NCBI GenBank assembly: GCA_030272155.1
Contig: CP126191.1
Coordinates: 4,548,501-4,612,500 of the forward strand
DNA: 64,000 bases
Direction: 5' to 3'
Source: Tetradesmus obliquus
Lineage: Eukaryota; Chlorophyta; Chlorophyceae; Sphaeropleales; Scenedesmaceae
Shown here: one piece after another, positions 1 through 12,000 of the stretch
Layout: each line of letters starts with the position of its first letter
Position numbering within the stretch: the first letter of the stretch is position 1
Notes under the pieces: generated by a model
What the model was told of the DNA's origin: nothing
Database searches by the model: none
Seen by the model: the letters and a program-made list of their open reading frames with translations, nothing else
Translations under genes and position numbers: made by a program

Positions 1-1277
1 ACTGGCCCAGGTGTCAGCGCAGCAGCAGGCGTAGTGGCCCTGCGCAGCGCGCCAGCAGAGCAGGAGAGTTGATGGGCCAAGTTGAGCAGTAACACAATGT
101 ACTGAATGTGGCACCACGACGTGCCACCAACCGCCACACACAGCTGTGCCGACATTGCAATCAGCGATGCAGAGCCAGTTGTTACTGCTCAGCTGTATTT
201 TTCATGCCTGTGACTTGCTGTTGCTGCCACAGCTGCTGACGACACACAACACTTCCTTGCCATATACCGTCAAGCTGTTATCACAGCTGCTGCTGTTGGT
301 TGCACGGCCAGCAGTGACTGCTCCACCAGCAGGTAGCGCACTCACCAGAAAGGCTGACCACGCCAGCAGCTGCAGCACTTGTCCCTGCTGGCTGCTGCTG
401 CCCCCTGACCAGGCTGCCGCTGCAGCTGCAGCTGCTGCTGCTAGGGCTCCGCCTGCGCTGTTGCACAGCACCTGGCTCGCCCCGCGCTGCCCTCCCAGCC
501 TGAAGCTGGCGTCACACGCGGCCTTCCTCTCCTGGCTCAGATGCGTCAGCTGCAGGCACACAGCAACACCAAGGCACACAAACACAGCGTTACAACCACT
601 TCCACTGTTGCTTCTGGCAGGCGCTCACATCCATAACATGGCAAGCAGTGCAAGCCAGCAGGCTGTGGCTGCATATGCATGCTGCCAGGCTGCCACCAGC
701 TCCATGTCACATGGGCCATGGGCCCTTTCTGGCCGGCTTTCCCCCGATTATTGACGGTCTGGCTGGCTGCAAGTTCGTCCGTGCCGCACCTTTGATGAAG
801 AAAGAAAGAATGCTATCAACACGACGCCGAAGGTGTAGCCGCAGCCCATGTGCAACTGCAAACAGCACCATGAGGCAGAGGGCAGACTTCAGCAAGGGCA
901 AAGCGAGGCGAGCAAATGCTTATCAGCCAGGCGATCTATAACGAACTGCATAAGTGTTTTTCACCCGTGACTTGACATGTATATCTGTTATTAGGACAGA
1001 GATGCGTGTCAGAACTTGTTGCAAGCATGCATTGCATGCAATAAGGCAGTTGCTGTCTCTGGTACTGCTGCTGCCCAGTACCCACCAGTCCTACAATGAA
1101 GGCTGCAACAGCTCCTGAAGGTGACAGGCTTTTGCGTTTTATTCCTCGTTTCGCCATGAGCACAGCCAACAACAGAGACCACATCAACCTGATCAGGGCT
1201 GTATGTGTCACCATGGTGGTCGCTGTTTGTTTCGACCGCAGTTGGGTTCCCCACGTGCCTTTGTCTTTCATATACAT
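1..1277 (-). CDS. TMEM19/DUF92 family membrane protein, 5' part (runs off left edge)
   Basis: Four exons on the minus strand fit the N-terminal half of the TMEM19/DUF92 family, a group of multi-pass membrane proteins that includes plant PGR and, more distantly, the phytyl-phosphate kinase VTE6. Exon 1 (1277 or 1214 to 1082) has a membrane segment followed by KRKSLSPSGAVAAFIVGL, the family's basic-loop and second-helix signature. Exon 2 (about 668-629) would supply a short hydrophobic stretch, but its phase does not join cleanly to exon 3, so its edges are uncertain. Exon 3 (552-346, acceptor tgcctgcag, donor GTGAGT) encodes the conserved GGQRGASQVLCNS block. Exon 4 starts at 39 and reads CADTWAS before the window ends; this matches the family motif GDTWASE. 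The tryptophan favours TMEM19/PGR over VTE6, which usually has DTVASE. The family is clear from the sequence; transport or kinase activity is not shown. Confidence 0.72.
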
Positions 1278-1573
1278 TCACGAGTGCGTGTGAGCTTGAT
1301 CATGGACGACACGCACACAACAATACACAACCCTATGTTATGCTGTTGCCCGCCATGAACTCTGCATGTGAACAACACCTTGCAACAGGCTTAACGGACC
1401 ACGATTATTTAAAGTAAAGTGTTTAGACAACCAAAGCAGATATCTGCAGCACTGCTAAGCACACTGGTTGCGTGCCGTGAGCAGCGAACCATGTGGCGCA
1501 TGCATTTGTGACACTTTTCAACCGTAGAAACAGCTTAAAATCGACCACAAGTCATATAACAGTGCACTGCGCC
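1278..1573. promoter_or_regulatory. Short divergent 5' region between the TMEM19-like gene and RAP gene 1
   Basis: About 300 bp separate the start codons of two oppositely transcribed genes, so both promoters must lie here or overlap the neighbouring first exons. The stretch is more AT-rich than the flanking exons. I see no clear TATA box or known element. Confidence 0.4.
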
Positions 1574-2194
1574 ATGCTAGCCCACCTTCAAAGGTCCCTG
1601 CTGGCACCAGCAGCAGCAGCAGCATCTGGCCGGCAGTGCACATTGGCAATCAGGCCCACACAACTTCGCAGCAAGCAGCTTATTTGCCCACGCAGCAAAA
1701 GTCGAGATGCAGAGCCGGCTCCAGAGGCCACAGATGGTGGGTGGCACAGCTTGCCATGGGTTTGAAGCTGCTTCTGACAGGCACTGTTGCTGCTGCCGAC
1801 CCTTCTGCTGCCCAGACCTCTCATCCTAAGCGCCCCCTGCACTGCCACTCTGCAGAGGAGCTGCTGCGCCAGCTCAACTCTGGGCACCTGTGGCTGCCGG
1901 AGGAGTCTGATGACGACTTTGGCCTGGATGACGTGGCGGCGCACCTGGCCAACAGGAACCAGGCGCAGCGCTTGGACGTGGCAGCAGCAGGCAGGGCCGC
2001 GGCAGGCAGGAAGAAGCGCAAGGCCGGCCCGCGTGGCCAGCAGCAGGCAGCGCCCAGCACGCTAGGCGAGATCAACCCTGCCAGCGGCAAGCTGCCGGGC
2101 TGGGTGGCTGAGCTGCAGGGCGCGGGCTTTGACGTGCTGGGCAGGAACGGGGAGCTCTTCCTGCAGAGGGGCGCAGTGCCGCAGCAGCCCAGCG

Positions 2195-2225
<31 letters not shown>

Positions 2226-5200
2226 CAAGGGTGCAAAGGCTGACAGCCGAGCAAAGCGGCCACAGCAGGCTGCCACAGGCAGTCAGCCGCCTGCACAGCG
2301 GCAGCAGCAGCAGCAGCAGCAGGTTGCTGGTGATGCTGCGGTGAGTGACAGGAGCCTCGCTGTGCGGTCTGAGTTTGACCCGCTGCTGTGGCAGCAACCA
2401 GGTGACAGCAATGCTGCAGCCACTTCAACTGCAGACTCTTGGTACACACAGTCGGCGGGTGGCGGCAGCGCTACCAGCAGCGGCTCGGCTGCTGTAAGTA
2501 ACGCAGCAGCAGGCAGTGTAGAGAGCAGTAGCAGTAGCAGCCGTGCGCGGCCGGGCCAGGCCAGCAGTGCAGCAGCACGCGCCAAGGCGTGCCGCGAGGT
2601 GCAGCGGCGCCTGCTGGGCTTCAAGCAGCCTGAGCAGCTGCTGGCGTACATTGAGCGCTGCTTCCCTGACTGGGCAGCAAACGGCTGCTGGCTGCTGCAC
2701 CAGCAGCGGGCGGGCGTGGTGCCTGCACCCACACCTGCTGAGGCGGCAGCAGCCCTGAAGGGTGTGGCGCTGGCAGCCAAGCGGGCAGGCCTGGGCGCGG
2801 CGCAGGCGCAGGGCCTGGTGAGGCGCACAGCGCAAATTCTGCTGCAGCGGCTGTGGCAGTGGCTTGTGTTCATCTTTGTGCTCAAAGTTGCCTTCTCGCC
2901 TGACCGATTGCTGGCAGCTGCCATAAGTCAACCGTTGTGCATTTTTTTCAGACCACATGACACCGTCTGCTGTCTTGTTGTTTCGCACAGCTATCCCTGC
3001 CCCTGACCCTGCCCGTGACAATGCCCCTGCCGCTGTGCCTGTTGCCCCAGGCCCGTGACAGGCGTGTGCTGGGGCTGGTGGAGTGCCTGCGCCTGGCTGC
3101 ACCGCGCGCCCCCGCCCACCAGGACCCCGCCATCAGCCAGCGCCTCTGGTCCATCGCCAAGGCCTACTGGCTGCAGGCGGGCGCGGCAGCAACAGCAGCA
3201 CAGCAGCAGCTGCTGGCAGCAGCGCGCGTGGCTGCCGCCAACGGCCAGGGCTCGCCTGATGGCAGCAGCAGCAGCAGCAGCGCTGCCGCGCTCAATGGCA
3301 GCGCTGTGCCCTCGCTGGGCCCGCTGCTGGCTGGACTGCAGGCTGCGGGGCTGAGCCTGAGCAGGGAGCAGCTGGCTGCGGCGCAGTCGCTGATCAGCGC
3401 GCGGCAGGAGGACGCGCTGCGGCAGCAGGCCTGGGTGGCTGCGCTGTGGGGGCTGGCGGCCATAGGCGGCCCGCTGTTCTTCACTGCTGAGGTGGACGCA
3501 CTGGCGCAGGTGGGCGGCCGCGGGGGCGTGTGGAGGGATGGCGGCATGAGGGCTGTGCATGTGGCAGCTGTGCACATGGGCAGCTGTGCATATGGCCACC
3601 CGCAGTCCTATTGTTACTACTGTCTGCAGCTGATATTGTTCTGCTGGAGCAGCACTGCGGCGACACCTGCTGCATCCGCGCGTTCTGCTGCGTGCGCAGG
3701 TTGCTGCGCTGAGCCGCTGGCAGCTGAGCAGCTTTGAGCTGTCTGACGTGCTGTGGGCGCTGGCCAGCAGCCGCCACTGGAGCCCGCTGCTGGGCCAGCT
3801 GGAGGCCAGCCTGATGGCTGCAGGGGCGCCCGCGGCATGCAGCGCCCCCGAGCTGATCACTGCGCTGTGGGCCTTTGCCACGCTGTCGCACACGCCGCAG
3901 CAGCTGCTGGCTGCGCTGGACGCGCAGGGCTGGTGCGTGCGGCCCAGCAGCGAGCTGCCAGCGGCGCAGCGCGGCAGCCTGCAGCAGAAGCGCCCAGCCA
4001 AGGCAGGCAAGCAGCAACAGCGGGATGACGCGGCCAGTGACAGCAGCAACAGCAGCAGCTGCCGCCTGTGTGAGCTGTCTGGCAGCCAGCTGAGTGCGCT
4101 GGTGTGGTCGCTGGCGTGCCTGCAGCAGGTGGACGGGGCGCTGTTCAGGCAGGCGTGGCTGGAGGTGTGCAGGCGGGGGCCCGGCCTGGCTGATGCGGGT
4201 GATGTGCGGTCGCTGGTGCGCGTGCACCAGGCCGCGCTGGCGGTGAGCCTGGAGGCCAGCTATGGGCCCACGGAGATGTACTGCGACGCAGGTGCGGCGC
4301 GTTGACCTGGCGGGGCAGGCGGCAGACACAGCAACAGCACGTTGTCGCTTGCATAGCCAACCACAGCCGAGCCAGAACTGCATCGTGGCTGGCAGCCCGG
4401 GATATGTAGGGTTTGTTTTGCACTGCGCTATTCGGTGCTGCTGCTGCTGCTGTGCAGGCCGTGGTGTGCATGCAGTGCTTGCTTTTTGGTGCTGGCCCGC
4501 CGCGCAACTGTCCTGCTGCACTGTTGCCTGCTGCTGCCTGCAGGGACACGCCAGCTGCTGGATGCAGCAGCCAAGGCCTTCAAGCAGCAGAGCGGCGCAC
4601 TGCAGTCCAAGGTGCACAGCACCTACCAGCGCGGCATCGCCTCCAGCCTCACCAAGATGCGGCTGATGCACGTGCTGGAGGACAACACCACAGGTGCGGC
4701 GGCGGGCGGCAGGCGGCACCGCCCTTGGCAGGGAGAGTGAGGGAGGGAACGCAAATGATGCTCCTTGAGGGCCTCTCAGTGGATGCAGGCACGGTAGGGC
4801 CTATACATGTATGTATGGCAACTGGGCAATGGTGAGCAAACCGGGCTGGTGGTGTGATGAAGGCTCCCTGGCGTTGTAGCATAGTGATCTAGACGAATGT
4901 GAACACCACGAGACAGCGAACCTGCAATGGTTGAAATGTTGTGCCCGCCGGCACGCCCTGCTGCGCTGCTGCAGGCTACGCGGTGGACATCAGCCTGCCT
5001 GGGCTGCGCCTGGCCATAGAGGCGGACGGGCCCAGCCACATGGCGCGCAATTGCACGGGCAAGGGCGGGCGGGTGATGCTGGGCGCCACGGCCATGAAGC
5101 GGCGCCACCTGCAGGGCCTGGGCTGGGCGGTGCTCAACGTGGCCTACAGCGACTGGGACGCGCTCACGGGCGAGGCGCAGCGCGCAGCCTTCCTCAAGCA

Positions 5201-5264
5201 GCAGGTGGCCGCGGCGCTGGCAGCAGCAGGGCGGCCACAACAACCCCAGCAGCGCAGGCCCTAG
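1574..5264 (+). CDS. RAP-domain organellar RNA-binding protein 1 (OPR-like)
   Basis: Six exons give an in-frame protein of 896 residues: 1574-1736, 1781-2817, 3051-3509, 3700-4291, 4544-4693 and 4975-5264. All junctions keep phase. The C-terminal ~95 residues are a RAP domain: YAVDISLPGLRLAIEADGP, then an LGATAMKRRHL segment and a GWAVLNVAYSDWDAL end, the nuclease-like fold of chloroplast and mitochondrial RNA-processing factors. The middle carries repeated helical units such as LSDVLWALASSR and ELITALWAFATLS, as in algal OPR/RAP proteins. The N-terminus has an Ala/Arg-rich start (MLAHLQRSLLAPAAAAASG) that looks like an organelle transit peptide. Poly-Ser and poly-Gln tracts fill the first third. 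A role in organellar transcript maturation, stability or translation is inferred from the family; the target RNA cannot be read from sequence. The first intron (1737-1780) would be only 44 nt, so the true N-terminus could differ. Confidence 0.85.
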
Positions 5265-5584
5265 GCATGCCGGCGCTGCCGCTGCAGCAGCCTAGGGTTG
5301 CGCAAACCGGGGCGCGCCCCGCTGTACACAAGCAGACAGCAGCAGAGCAGCGTATGGCTGTGCTGGTTCACCGCAACACCCAGTGTTGAGACGCTCTCAG
5401 CAGTGCATGGTGGTGTGTTGAGGCATGGTGACACATGTCGTGCCAACCTTCACAGCAAGGCTCGCAACCAATACTGCACATGCATCAATGCACCATGCAG
5501 CAGTGCTGCTCACCTTCTTTGATGTAAGGAGTCTTGCGCCCATGCATGGGCCATGTGGCTGGATGGGAACCACCTCGCAAAACG

Positions 5585-5589
5585 TGTAA
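5585..5589 (+). terminator. Candidate TGTAA polyadenylation signal, RAP gene 1
   Basis: TGTAA is the common polyadenylation signal in volvocine and related green algae. This copy lies about 320 bp after the RAP gene 1 stop codon. A five-base motif can occur by chance, so the assignment is tentative. Confidence 0.35.
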
Positions 5590-5912
5590 CTAGCTGACAG
5601 AGTTTGCAAGCCCCTGTCTGTATGGCTTGATAGGTAACATGATGATGATGCCATCTGTCTCACTGAGATTTGGCAGGCTAGGTTATGCAAGGATTCAATG
5701 GCACGGGGGTTTGACGCTGAGTGACGCAGCTGATGCATGCTGGCGGCCTGTAAGCGCATCTGCTGCTGAGCCACGTCGGCCAGCAGCAGCAGACATCCCT
5801 GCTGTGCTCTGCAGCCTGCACTGCAGTGCCACTGCACAGACCGGGTCTGTTTAATCATGACAGGGTACCAATCTCGCAACGTTGCATGTTAACAGCTGTG
5901 TCGGTCATGTAT

Positions 5913-5932
5913 ACAGTGATACGTATCACTGT
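5913..5932. repeat. Perfect 20-bp palindrome
   Basis: ACAGTGATACGTATCACTGT equals its own reverse complement over all 20 bases. It sits in the AT-richer convergent intergenic region with no gene over it. Confidence 0.85.
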
Positions 5933-6920
5933 TACAAGCGCGTCCAAGGAAAGTTGTTCTCAATGAACTTACCAGGTGTGCAGAGTTGGCCCTTACATAT
6001 GAGTAGTAAAAGTACGTACTACAAGTATGCAGATGGCACGAAGGACACACCCTGGTCTTGACACTCGCCTCCACAGTGCGCTCTGGCTACTTCCTACTGA
6101 TCAGCAGTGCCGGCTCCTACCGAACACTGGTGCATATAATCATATCATCCAGCCTTCATAGAGTTGTCTGGTCAGTGAAAAGCAATCACAATGGCATTCA
6201 AGGCCATCACAACACTAGAGTCAGGTTCTGTTGTGTGTCAGTGCCTGCCAGCATGGCGGCCAACATGCGCCTCTGCTGCTTCAGTAAAGAGACGCACAAA
6301 CAATCACACACCACAGAGCCAGAAAACCGCCTCTGTGTGCTGCCAGCGGGCACCTGCAGGTGCACACAGAAGTGCCCCAAAGGACAACGCACCATACAGT
6401 GGCAGCAACTGCACTGTCCAGTCTGCCGACGCACACCGAGTTCATGCCGCACGCTGTTCACAAAGAGCCGTCTAAATGTACTTCTTGCAAGGCCATGCAC
6501 CCACAGCACACATCAGGCTGCTCCACAAAAGGCCCACTTGCCCCAAAAGGCCAGGGTGGACGTCAGTACCCAAAAGTGTGCCATCAACATGACAAAGACA
6601 AACCTAGGCTTGATAGCCAAAGAACTTTCAGGCTTGATTTGACCAGGCAACGCTGCAGTGCGGCAGTAGCCACCCGGACACTGCCCCTTGGCGCCACCCT
6701 GCTGCATGCCAGAGCGCTGGCCGATGCCGCGGCCGTGCATGCTGGCATTCAAAAAGCCACGCTGCATGCATGCATTGCTGCGCAGCCATACTACAGGGCG
6801 ATACAAACCGCGCTGCGAAGCACAAGCAGTGCGGCTGCACCCCGCCACCTGCGTGCAGTGCAGCGCGCGATTTCAATGTCCTAGAAATGTCCGCGGACAA
6901 GCCGCAGCCAAATGCAAAGC

Positions 6921-6925
6921 TTACA
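6921..6925 (-). terminator. Candidate TGTAA polyadenylation signal, EYA gene
   Basis: TTACA on the plus strand reads TGTAA in the sense of the EYA gene, about 365 bp beyond its stop codon. The spacing is like that of the other candidates in the window. Confidence 0.35.
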
Positions 6926-7286
6926 GACCAGATGCAGGCCACCGTGCCAGGCTGCTTCTTGAGACAGGCAGCGCACCATCCAGCCACCCTGTGTCAGCAG
7001 TGAGCATCAGCGCACTGCCGCTTCGCAAGTACAGCCATCATCATCCACAATCAGCCGCGCCACGCCAACAGCGCAGAGCAGAGGGTTCCAAGGTTCATAA
7101 ATGCGGTTGGGTTCAAGTAGCAAGTGTCCACAACAATCGGCCCTCCAACCTGCACAGCCTGCTGCGCTCGCCTCACGGCCCACATGCCATGACTGATGAG
7201 GGGCGCCAAGAAGCCTCACACCATCTGGCCACATGCCTGCCCCACCCCACACGCTGCACACACGCCACATGTGCACCCCGTCCCCT

Positions 7287-10200
7287 TCAGCTCAGCGACA
7301 GTGCCAGCTTCAGCAGCTGCTCAGCGGTCAGCTCCACCAGCGGCCGCCCAGCAGAGCCCAGCGCGTCAGCACGCACGCGGCAGCGCGCCTCCTGCCGCTG
7401 CCCAGCAGCAGCAGCCTGGCCGCCCTCGCCCTCCGCCTCCTGCTCAGCAGCACCGCCTGCGCTGCCGTCCATGCTGCTGGCCTTGCTGCCAGCCACCACC
7501 CCCACACCTGCGCCAGCAACAGCTGCTGCTGTGCTGCTGCGACGCGTCTTGGCCTCCCCACTCACTTCATCGCCGTCATCATCACCATCATCATCATCAT
7601 CATCATCACCATCATCTTCATCCTCGTCCTGCCCGTCGCCGGTTAGGCGCAGCCGCTTGCCTGCCTCCCCGCCAGCCGCCGCCGCTGCTGCTGCTGCTGC
7701 TGGCGCGCTGGGCTTGCTGCATACTGCTGCTGCCTGCTGCTGCGGGGCCAGCTTGTCCTGTGCGGCCAGCGTGATGCGCACAAAGGGCCACTCCATCATC
7801 TCAGCGCACGCCTCCTCCTCAGGGCCATCACCCACCACGATGTACCTGCAAGTGCGCCGGGCGTGCAGCAGCAGCCGTCAGCAACAGGCAGCTGTCAGAT
7901 GAGGTCCGCCTGTGCCGCAAGTGCGGCTGGGCCTGCTGGCCATCAGCTGCACCCGGCCTGTTGGTAGCACATCGCACCGGGCAGCACACTACAGCCAGCC
8001 CAGCCACACTGCACAGCACACCGGCACTGTGCAGGCATCCCAACAGTCGCATCTGCTGTCGTCCCTATGCACCAGCGCTGTCACTGCAGTGCACACAGCC
8101 AGGAACCGCGTCCCTGCCCCCAGCCCGCTGCCCAGCCGCTCGCCGGCCAGTCACTCACCGCGCCTTGGGCCCATACTTGTCAGCGATGCGCCTGAAGCAG
8201 CCCAGCTTGGCGGCGGAGGAGGCCGAGTACACGTCCGCCACGTCAAACGCGCCGTCCAGCTTGAACAGCATCAGCTTGACCAGCAGCGGCACCAGCTGGC
8301 TGCTGCCCACCACCACGTGCGTCACCAGCAGCTCGCGGCTGGACGACAGCGCCGCCAGCAGGGCGCGGCCCGCGGTCAGCCAGCCGCCGCAGGCCGCGTC
8401 CAGCTCCTGCCACAGCTGCTCAGCGCCCCGCGCCTGCGCCTTGGGCAGCGGCAGCACGCCGGAGCCGGCGTCATACACCTGGCGGGTGGCAGGTGGTAGG
8501 CGCACACCACAGGCAGCGCAGCAGGGAGGAGTTCAGTTGGGACGAAGACGGGAGTGTGGTTGCTTGAATTGAACAAGAACTTGCACCGAACATGGATATC
8601 ATTGAGTCATAGCATGGCCACCGGGCACACAGGAGCTCCCGCTGCGCCTAAGTGCATGCTGGCGGGCACTGCCAGCCACATGCCCCTAGATGCGCCCCCT
8701 CACCTTCTGTATCTGCAGCCACAGCTCCTTCAGCGCGTCGGGCTTGGGCCCCAGCCTGTACGGCCGCAGCAGCAGCTCCGGCTCAGGCGGCCCACCAGGG
8801 GTGCCGGCCACGACACAGCCAGCAGCAGGGCCGGCACCAAGCACGCCATTGCCGCCTGCTGCTTCGCCTGCTGCTGCTGCCACTGAGTTGCCGTTGGCCT
8901 GGGCTCGTGAAGGCGTGCTGTCGCGCTCACTGTCAGCAGCAGTGTCAGCACTGCCTGTCTTACTGCTGCGCTGAGCTGTATCTTCAGCAGCAGCGGTTGC
9001 ACCAACAGCGGCATTACTGCCTTCATCAGCTGCGGCTGCCTCTGGTGCTGCTGCTGTCTTTGCTGCCGCGGCCTCTGCAGCCGCTGCGGGCTCGTCCACT
9101 TCCATGGCGTCAGGCCGCTCACCGCCTTGCTGCTTGTCAGCGCCTGGGCTGCCTTTGTCCTGCTGCTGGTCTGCCTGCTTCTTGTCGTTGTCCTGCTGCT
9201 GCTGCTGCTGCTCCTGTTGATGCTGCTGGGCTTTGCTGCAGCTTGCGCTACTGCCAGCAGCAGCAGCACCAGCAGCAGCAGCAACATCAGCTGCTGCATC
9301 TTGCTGCTGTTGCTGCTGCTGCTGTTCATCACCCTGTTGCTGCTTATCAGCCTCCAATAGCACCTCATCATGCTGCACCCCATTCTGCTGCTCCTGCTGC
9401 TGCTGCTGCTGTTGCTGCCGTTGCTGTCTGCTGCGCCGCTGCGCGTACTGTGCCGCCAGGCGCCACACGTCGCTGACGTGCACCAAGTCCACGTCCTCCA
9501 GCTGCACCATGCCGCAGGGCAGGCAGCAGCGGCAGAACAGGAGGCAGCAGCAAGGTCAACAGTGATGTGGCAGCGCCGACGTCATTGCAGGCACAGGCAC
9601 ACAACAGCCTGCACCTCCAGGCAGACCGCAACACGGCAGTCTGACATGGTGCTTGATCCAGCTTTTCTACCATCATGCTTCCCTGCCACTGCCCCTGGTA
9701 CAGCCGTCAGCAAGCTGCCCAGCCAGCCATCACTGCCTCCCAGCCAGCCACCCGACCCATCCAGCCAGCCCCCCCCCCAGCCCCTCGCCCTAGCCACCCG
9801 CACCTGCGTGAAGAAGAGCGCCTCGTCAGCCAGGCTCAGCACCAGCCGCTGCATCTGCCGCGCCAGGCCAGCCAGCTGCTGCGCCTCGCCGGCCGCCTCC
9901 CCGCAGGCTGCCGCGTACTGCCCCGACACAAGGCTGTGCAGCAGGATGAGGCTCTCGTCCAGGTCCCACACAAACACCGCGTGCTGCAGGGGAGGGCAGC
10001 AGCGACAGGGCACAGTCAGGTGACTTACGACACAGAAGCTGGCCACACAGTCATCATGAGCAAGGCACCTGGAGAAGAGCCACACACTACCATGTCACTG
10101 GCATGTGACTCGCAGTGTGCAGCAAGCACAAGGTGTTGTGCTGTGTACCCTCACCCAAAACATGCAATATGCATGCCCGCAGCGCCGCTGGTGCACGCTC

Positions 10201-12000
10201 AGGTCGTCTACAGCCCAAGCACTCCCCACACCACCCTCCCCCTGCCACTCACATGGTTCTTGGGCGGCTTTGCCTTGGCCAGCGCCATCTGCTGCAGCGC
10301 GGCCTGCCCCGCCATCAGGCGCTGCTGGTGGCGGTGGCCCAGCCCCACAGGCGGCAGCCCCAGCAGCGCGCGCCGCGACAGCGGGCCGGACCGCAGCGCC
10401 GCGGCAGCCTCGCCGCTGCTGCGCAGCGCTGCCTCGTCATCATCGTCCGCGTCGTCGTCATCATCTGCGTCATCATCCATGGCGCTGTCGCTGCTGGGCG
10501 CGCTGCTCATGCTGGCATCAGGGTCGGTGTTCCTGGGGCCCCGGGAGGCGCGGCCTGCCTTGCTCTGCTGCTGCTGCTGCTGCTGGCTGGTGTCCATGTG
10601 TGCGGCAGCTGCAGCAGCCAGCAAGGCAGACTGGTGCTGCTGCAGCAGCCCTTGCTGTGCAGGCATTGCTGCCGCCGCCGCTGCTGCTGCCAAGGCGTCA
10701 TCCATGGCTGCTGCAGCTGCGGCAGCCTGCGCGATGCCGGCAGCGTCGGCGCCCTCGCTGCTGGGGCTGCCGGTGCCTGGCAGGTGCTGCGTCGGCACGT
10801 ACGCGCCAGGGTGTGGCGCAGGCCTGCTGCTGCCGCTGCTGCCTGCCTGCCTACCTCCCCACGCTGCTGCTGCGTTGCCTGCGGGCAGCGCCAGGCCGTC
10901 ACCGCCAGCAGCTGCCGCGGCCAGCCCCTGCCTGCTGCCCTGGCCCGCGGATGAGCCCCGCGCCTGGCCGCGCCTGCCCCCTGGCGGCTTGTCCCTGCCC
11001 TTGCCAAACACCAGGCCGCCGCCAGCTGGCAGCGCACCCAGCGCGCCTGCATCACCAGCATCAGCAAAGGCGCGCTGCTGCTGCTGCTGCTGTTGCTGCA
11101 GCAGCAGCACCTCGAGGTCCTGCTGCTGCTGCAGGGCCTGCAACTGCTGCTGCTGCTGTTGCATCTGCTGCTGGCGCTGCAGGTGCAGCCGCACCTGCTC
11201 CTCCTGCTTCTGCTGCATCACCAACTGCTCCTGCAGCTGCAGTGCCAGCTGCTGCTGCTGCGCCAGCTCGTTCTGTTCATGGTCCGGCTGCGCGGCGCCC
11301 ATGAGCAGCTGCTGCAGCAGTGCCTGCTGTGCAGCATCCAGCTGAGCATCTTGCTGCGGATGAGGCTGTGCAGGATGCTGCTGACCCTGCTGCTGCACAC
11401 GAGTCTGCTGCAGCAGCTCTGCAAACTGCATGGCCAGGGGCGTGGACAAATACAGAACAGCAATCAGACAGAGCAGTAGCTGACACTATAAAGCTCTAGC
11501 ATAGGTGGCTAAACGAGTACTGTTCTCAAGGTTGCCAAGGCAGCCCTTTCTGCTTGGCACCTGTGAGCTTCACAGCTTGAACATGCAGCTCTCACTTGGA
11601 AGCACCAGCAGCAGGGAGTGAGCAGCCCTGGCAGCCGGTAGCAACCCATGCCCACCTCTGGGAACGCTGACATTATCTGGTTGGCAATTTCATCGAGGGA
11701 ATTGTCTTGCACCTGGCCCATCGCGTTGGCAGGGTTGGCAGCGCTGCGTGATGTTCCTTGAGCAGCTGGCCGCTCGTCCTGGATCTCGTCGGCTGCCGCA
11801 GCGAGCAGCGATATTCCCTCTCCGACCTGCCATTCTGGATCAGGCTCGCTGTACAGCGCTGGCGCATGGCCCTGCTTCTGTCGCCGGGAGGCCTGGTGTT
11901 GCTGCCGCTGCTGGTAGGCTGAGGCTTCAGCGTGTCCCTCTTCCACGTTGCCCTGAGCGAGGGCTGCGGCCAGCATCGCTATCTGGTCCGGGCTGAACAT
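7287..12000 (-). CDS. EYA: Eyes absent (EYA) family HAD phosphatase
   Basis: Six exons (12000-11656, 11425-10253, 9983-9804, 9501-8704, 8478-8159, 7845-7287) join in phase to give 1124 residues. Exon 3 opens the EYA domain with FVWDLDESLILLHSLVSGQY; Asp513 and Asp515 are the HAD nucleophile and acid/base. Exon 4 has LEDVDLVHVSDV (EYA DLEECDQVHIDDV region), exon 5 the WLTAGRALLAALSS and VTHVVVGSSQLVPLL segments ending CFRRIADKYGPKAR, and exon 6 VVGDGPEEEACAEMMEWPFV, the Mg-binding GDG-EEE motif. EYA proteins are haloacid-dehalogenase Tyr/Thr phosphatases, some acting in DNA-damage signalling and as transcription cofactors. The first ~500 residues are a Gln/Ala-rich extension with coiled-coil character. 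The EYA domain is interrupted by about 200 residues of Gln/Ala-rich sequence (592-803), and an acidic Asp-rich run lies near the C-terminus before the final LTAEQLLKLALSLS. The substrate is unknown. Confidence 0.93.

Larger units (their letters stand above)
5265..7286. other. Convergent 3' intergenic region
   Basis: Two kilobases lie between the stop codons of RAP gene 1 (+) and the EYA gene (-). Short open frames here show no family resemblance and no codon pattern like the neighbours. The stretch should hold both 3' UTRs. It contains a perfect 20-bp palindrome and TGTAA motifs in the correct orientation for each gene. Confidence 0.6.

Noticed and set aside
707..901. Minus-strand frame with KSALCLMVLFAVAHGL as an alternative TMEM19 exon
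   Set aside because: It looks membrane-like, but exon 3 already supplies the following conserved block, and no splice pair joins this piece in phase.
3481..4719. 412-codon minus-strand frame over RAP gene 1
   Set aside because: Arg/Gln/Ala-rich shadow of the plus-strand coding exons; it crosses their introns without any change in pattern.
6058..6884. Overlapping plus-strand frames of 170-190 codons in the 5.3-7.3 kb gap
   Set aside because: Composition is His/Thr/Cys-rich without periodic GC3 bias, no splice structure and no family resemblance.
7560..7640. CAT/ATC repeat read as a poly-His coding tract on the plus strand
   Set aside because: On the minus strand it encodes the Asp/Glu-rich run of EYA exon 6, which is in frame with catalytic motifs.
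9675..11345. Long plus-strand open frames (400-550 codons) opposite the EYA gene
   Set aside because: They are antisense shadows of CAG-rich exons, reading as Cys/Ser/Ala/Leu runs without any domain, while the minus strand gives the complete EYA protein.
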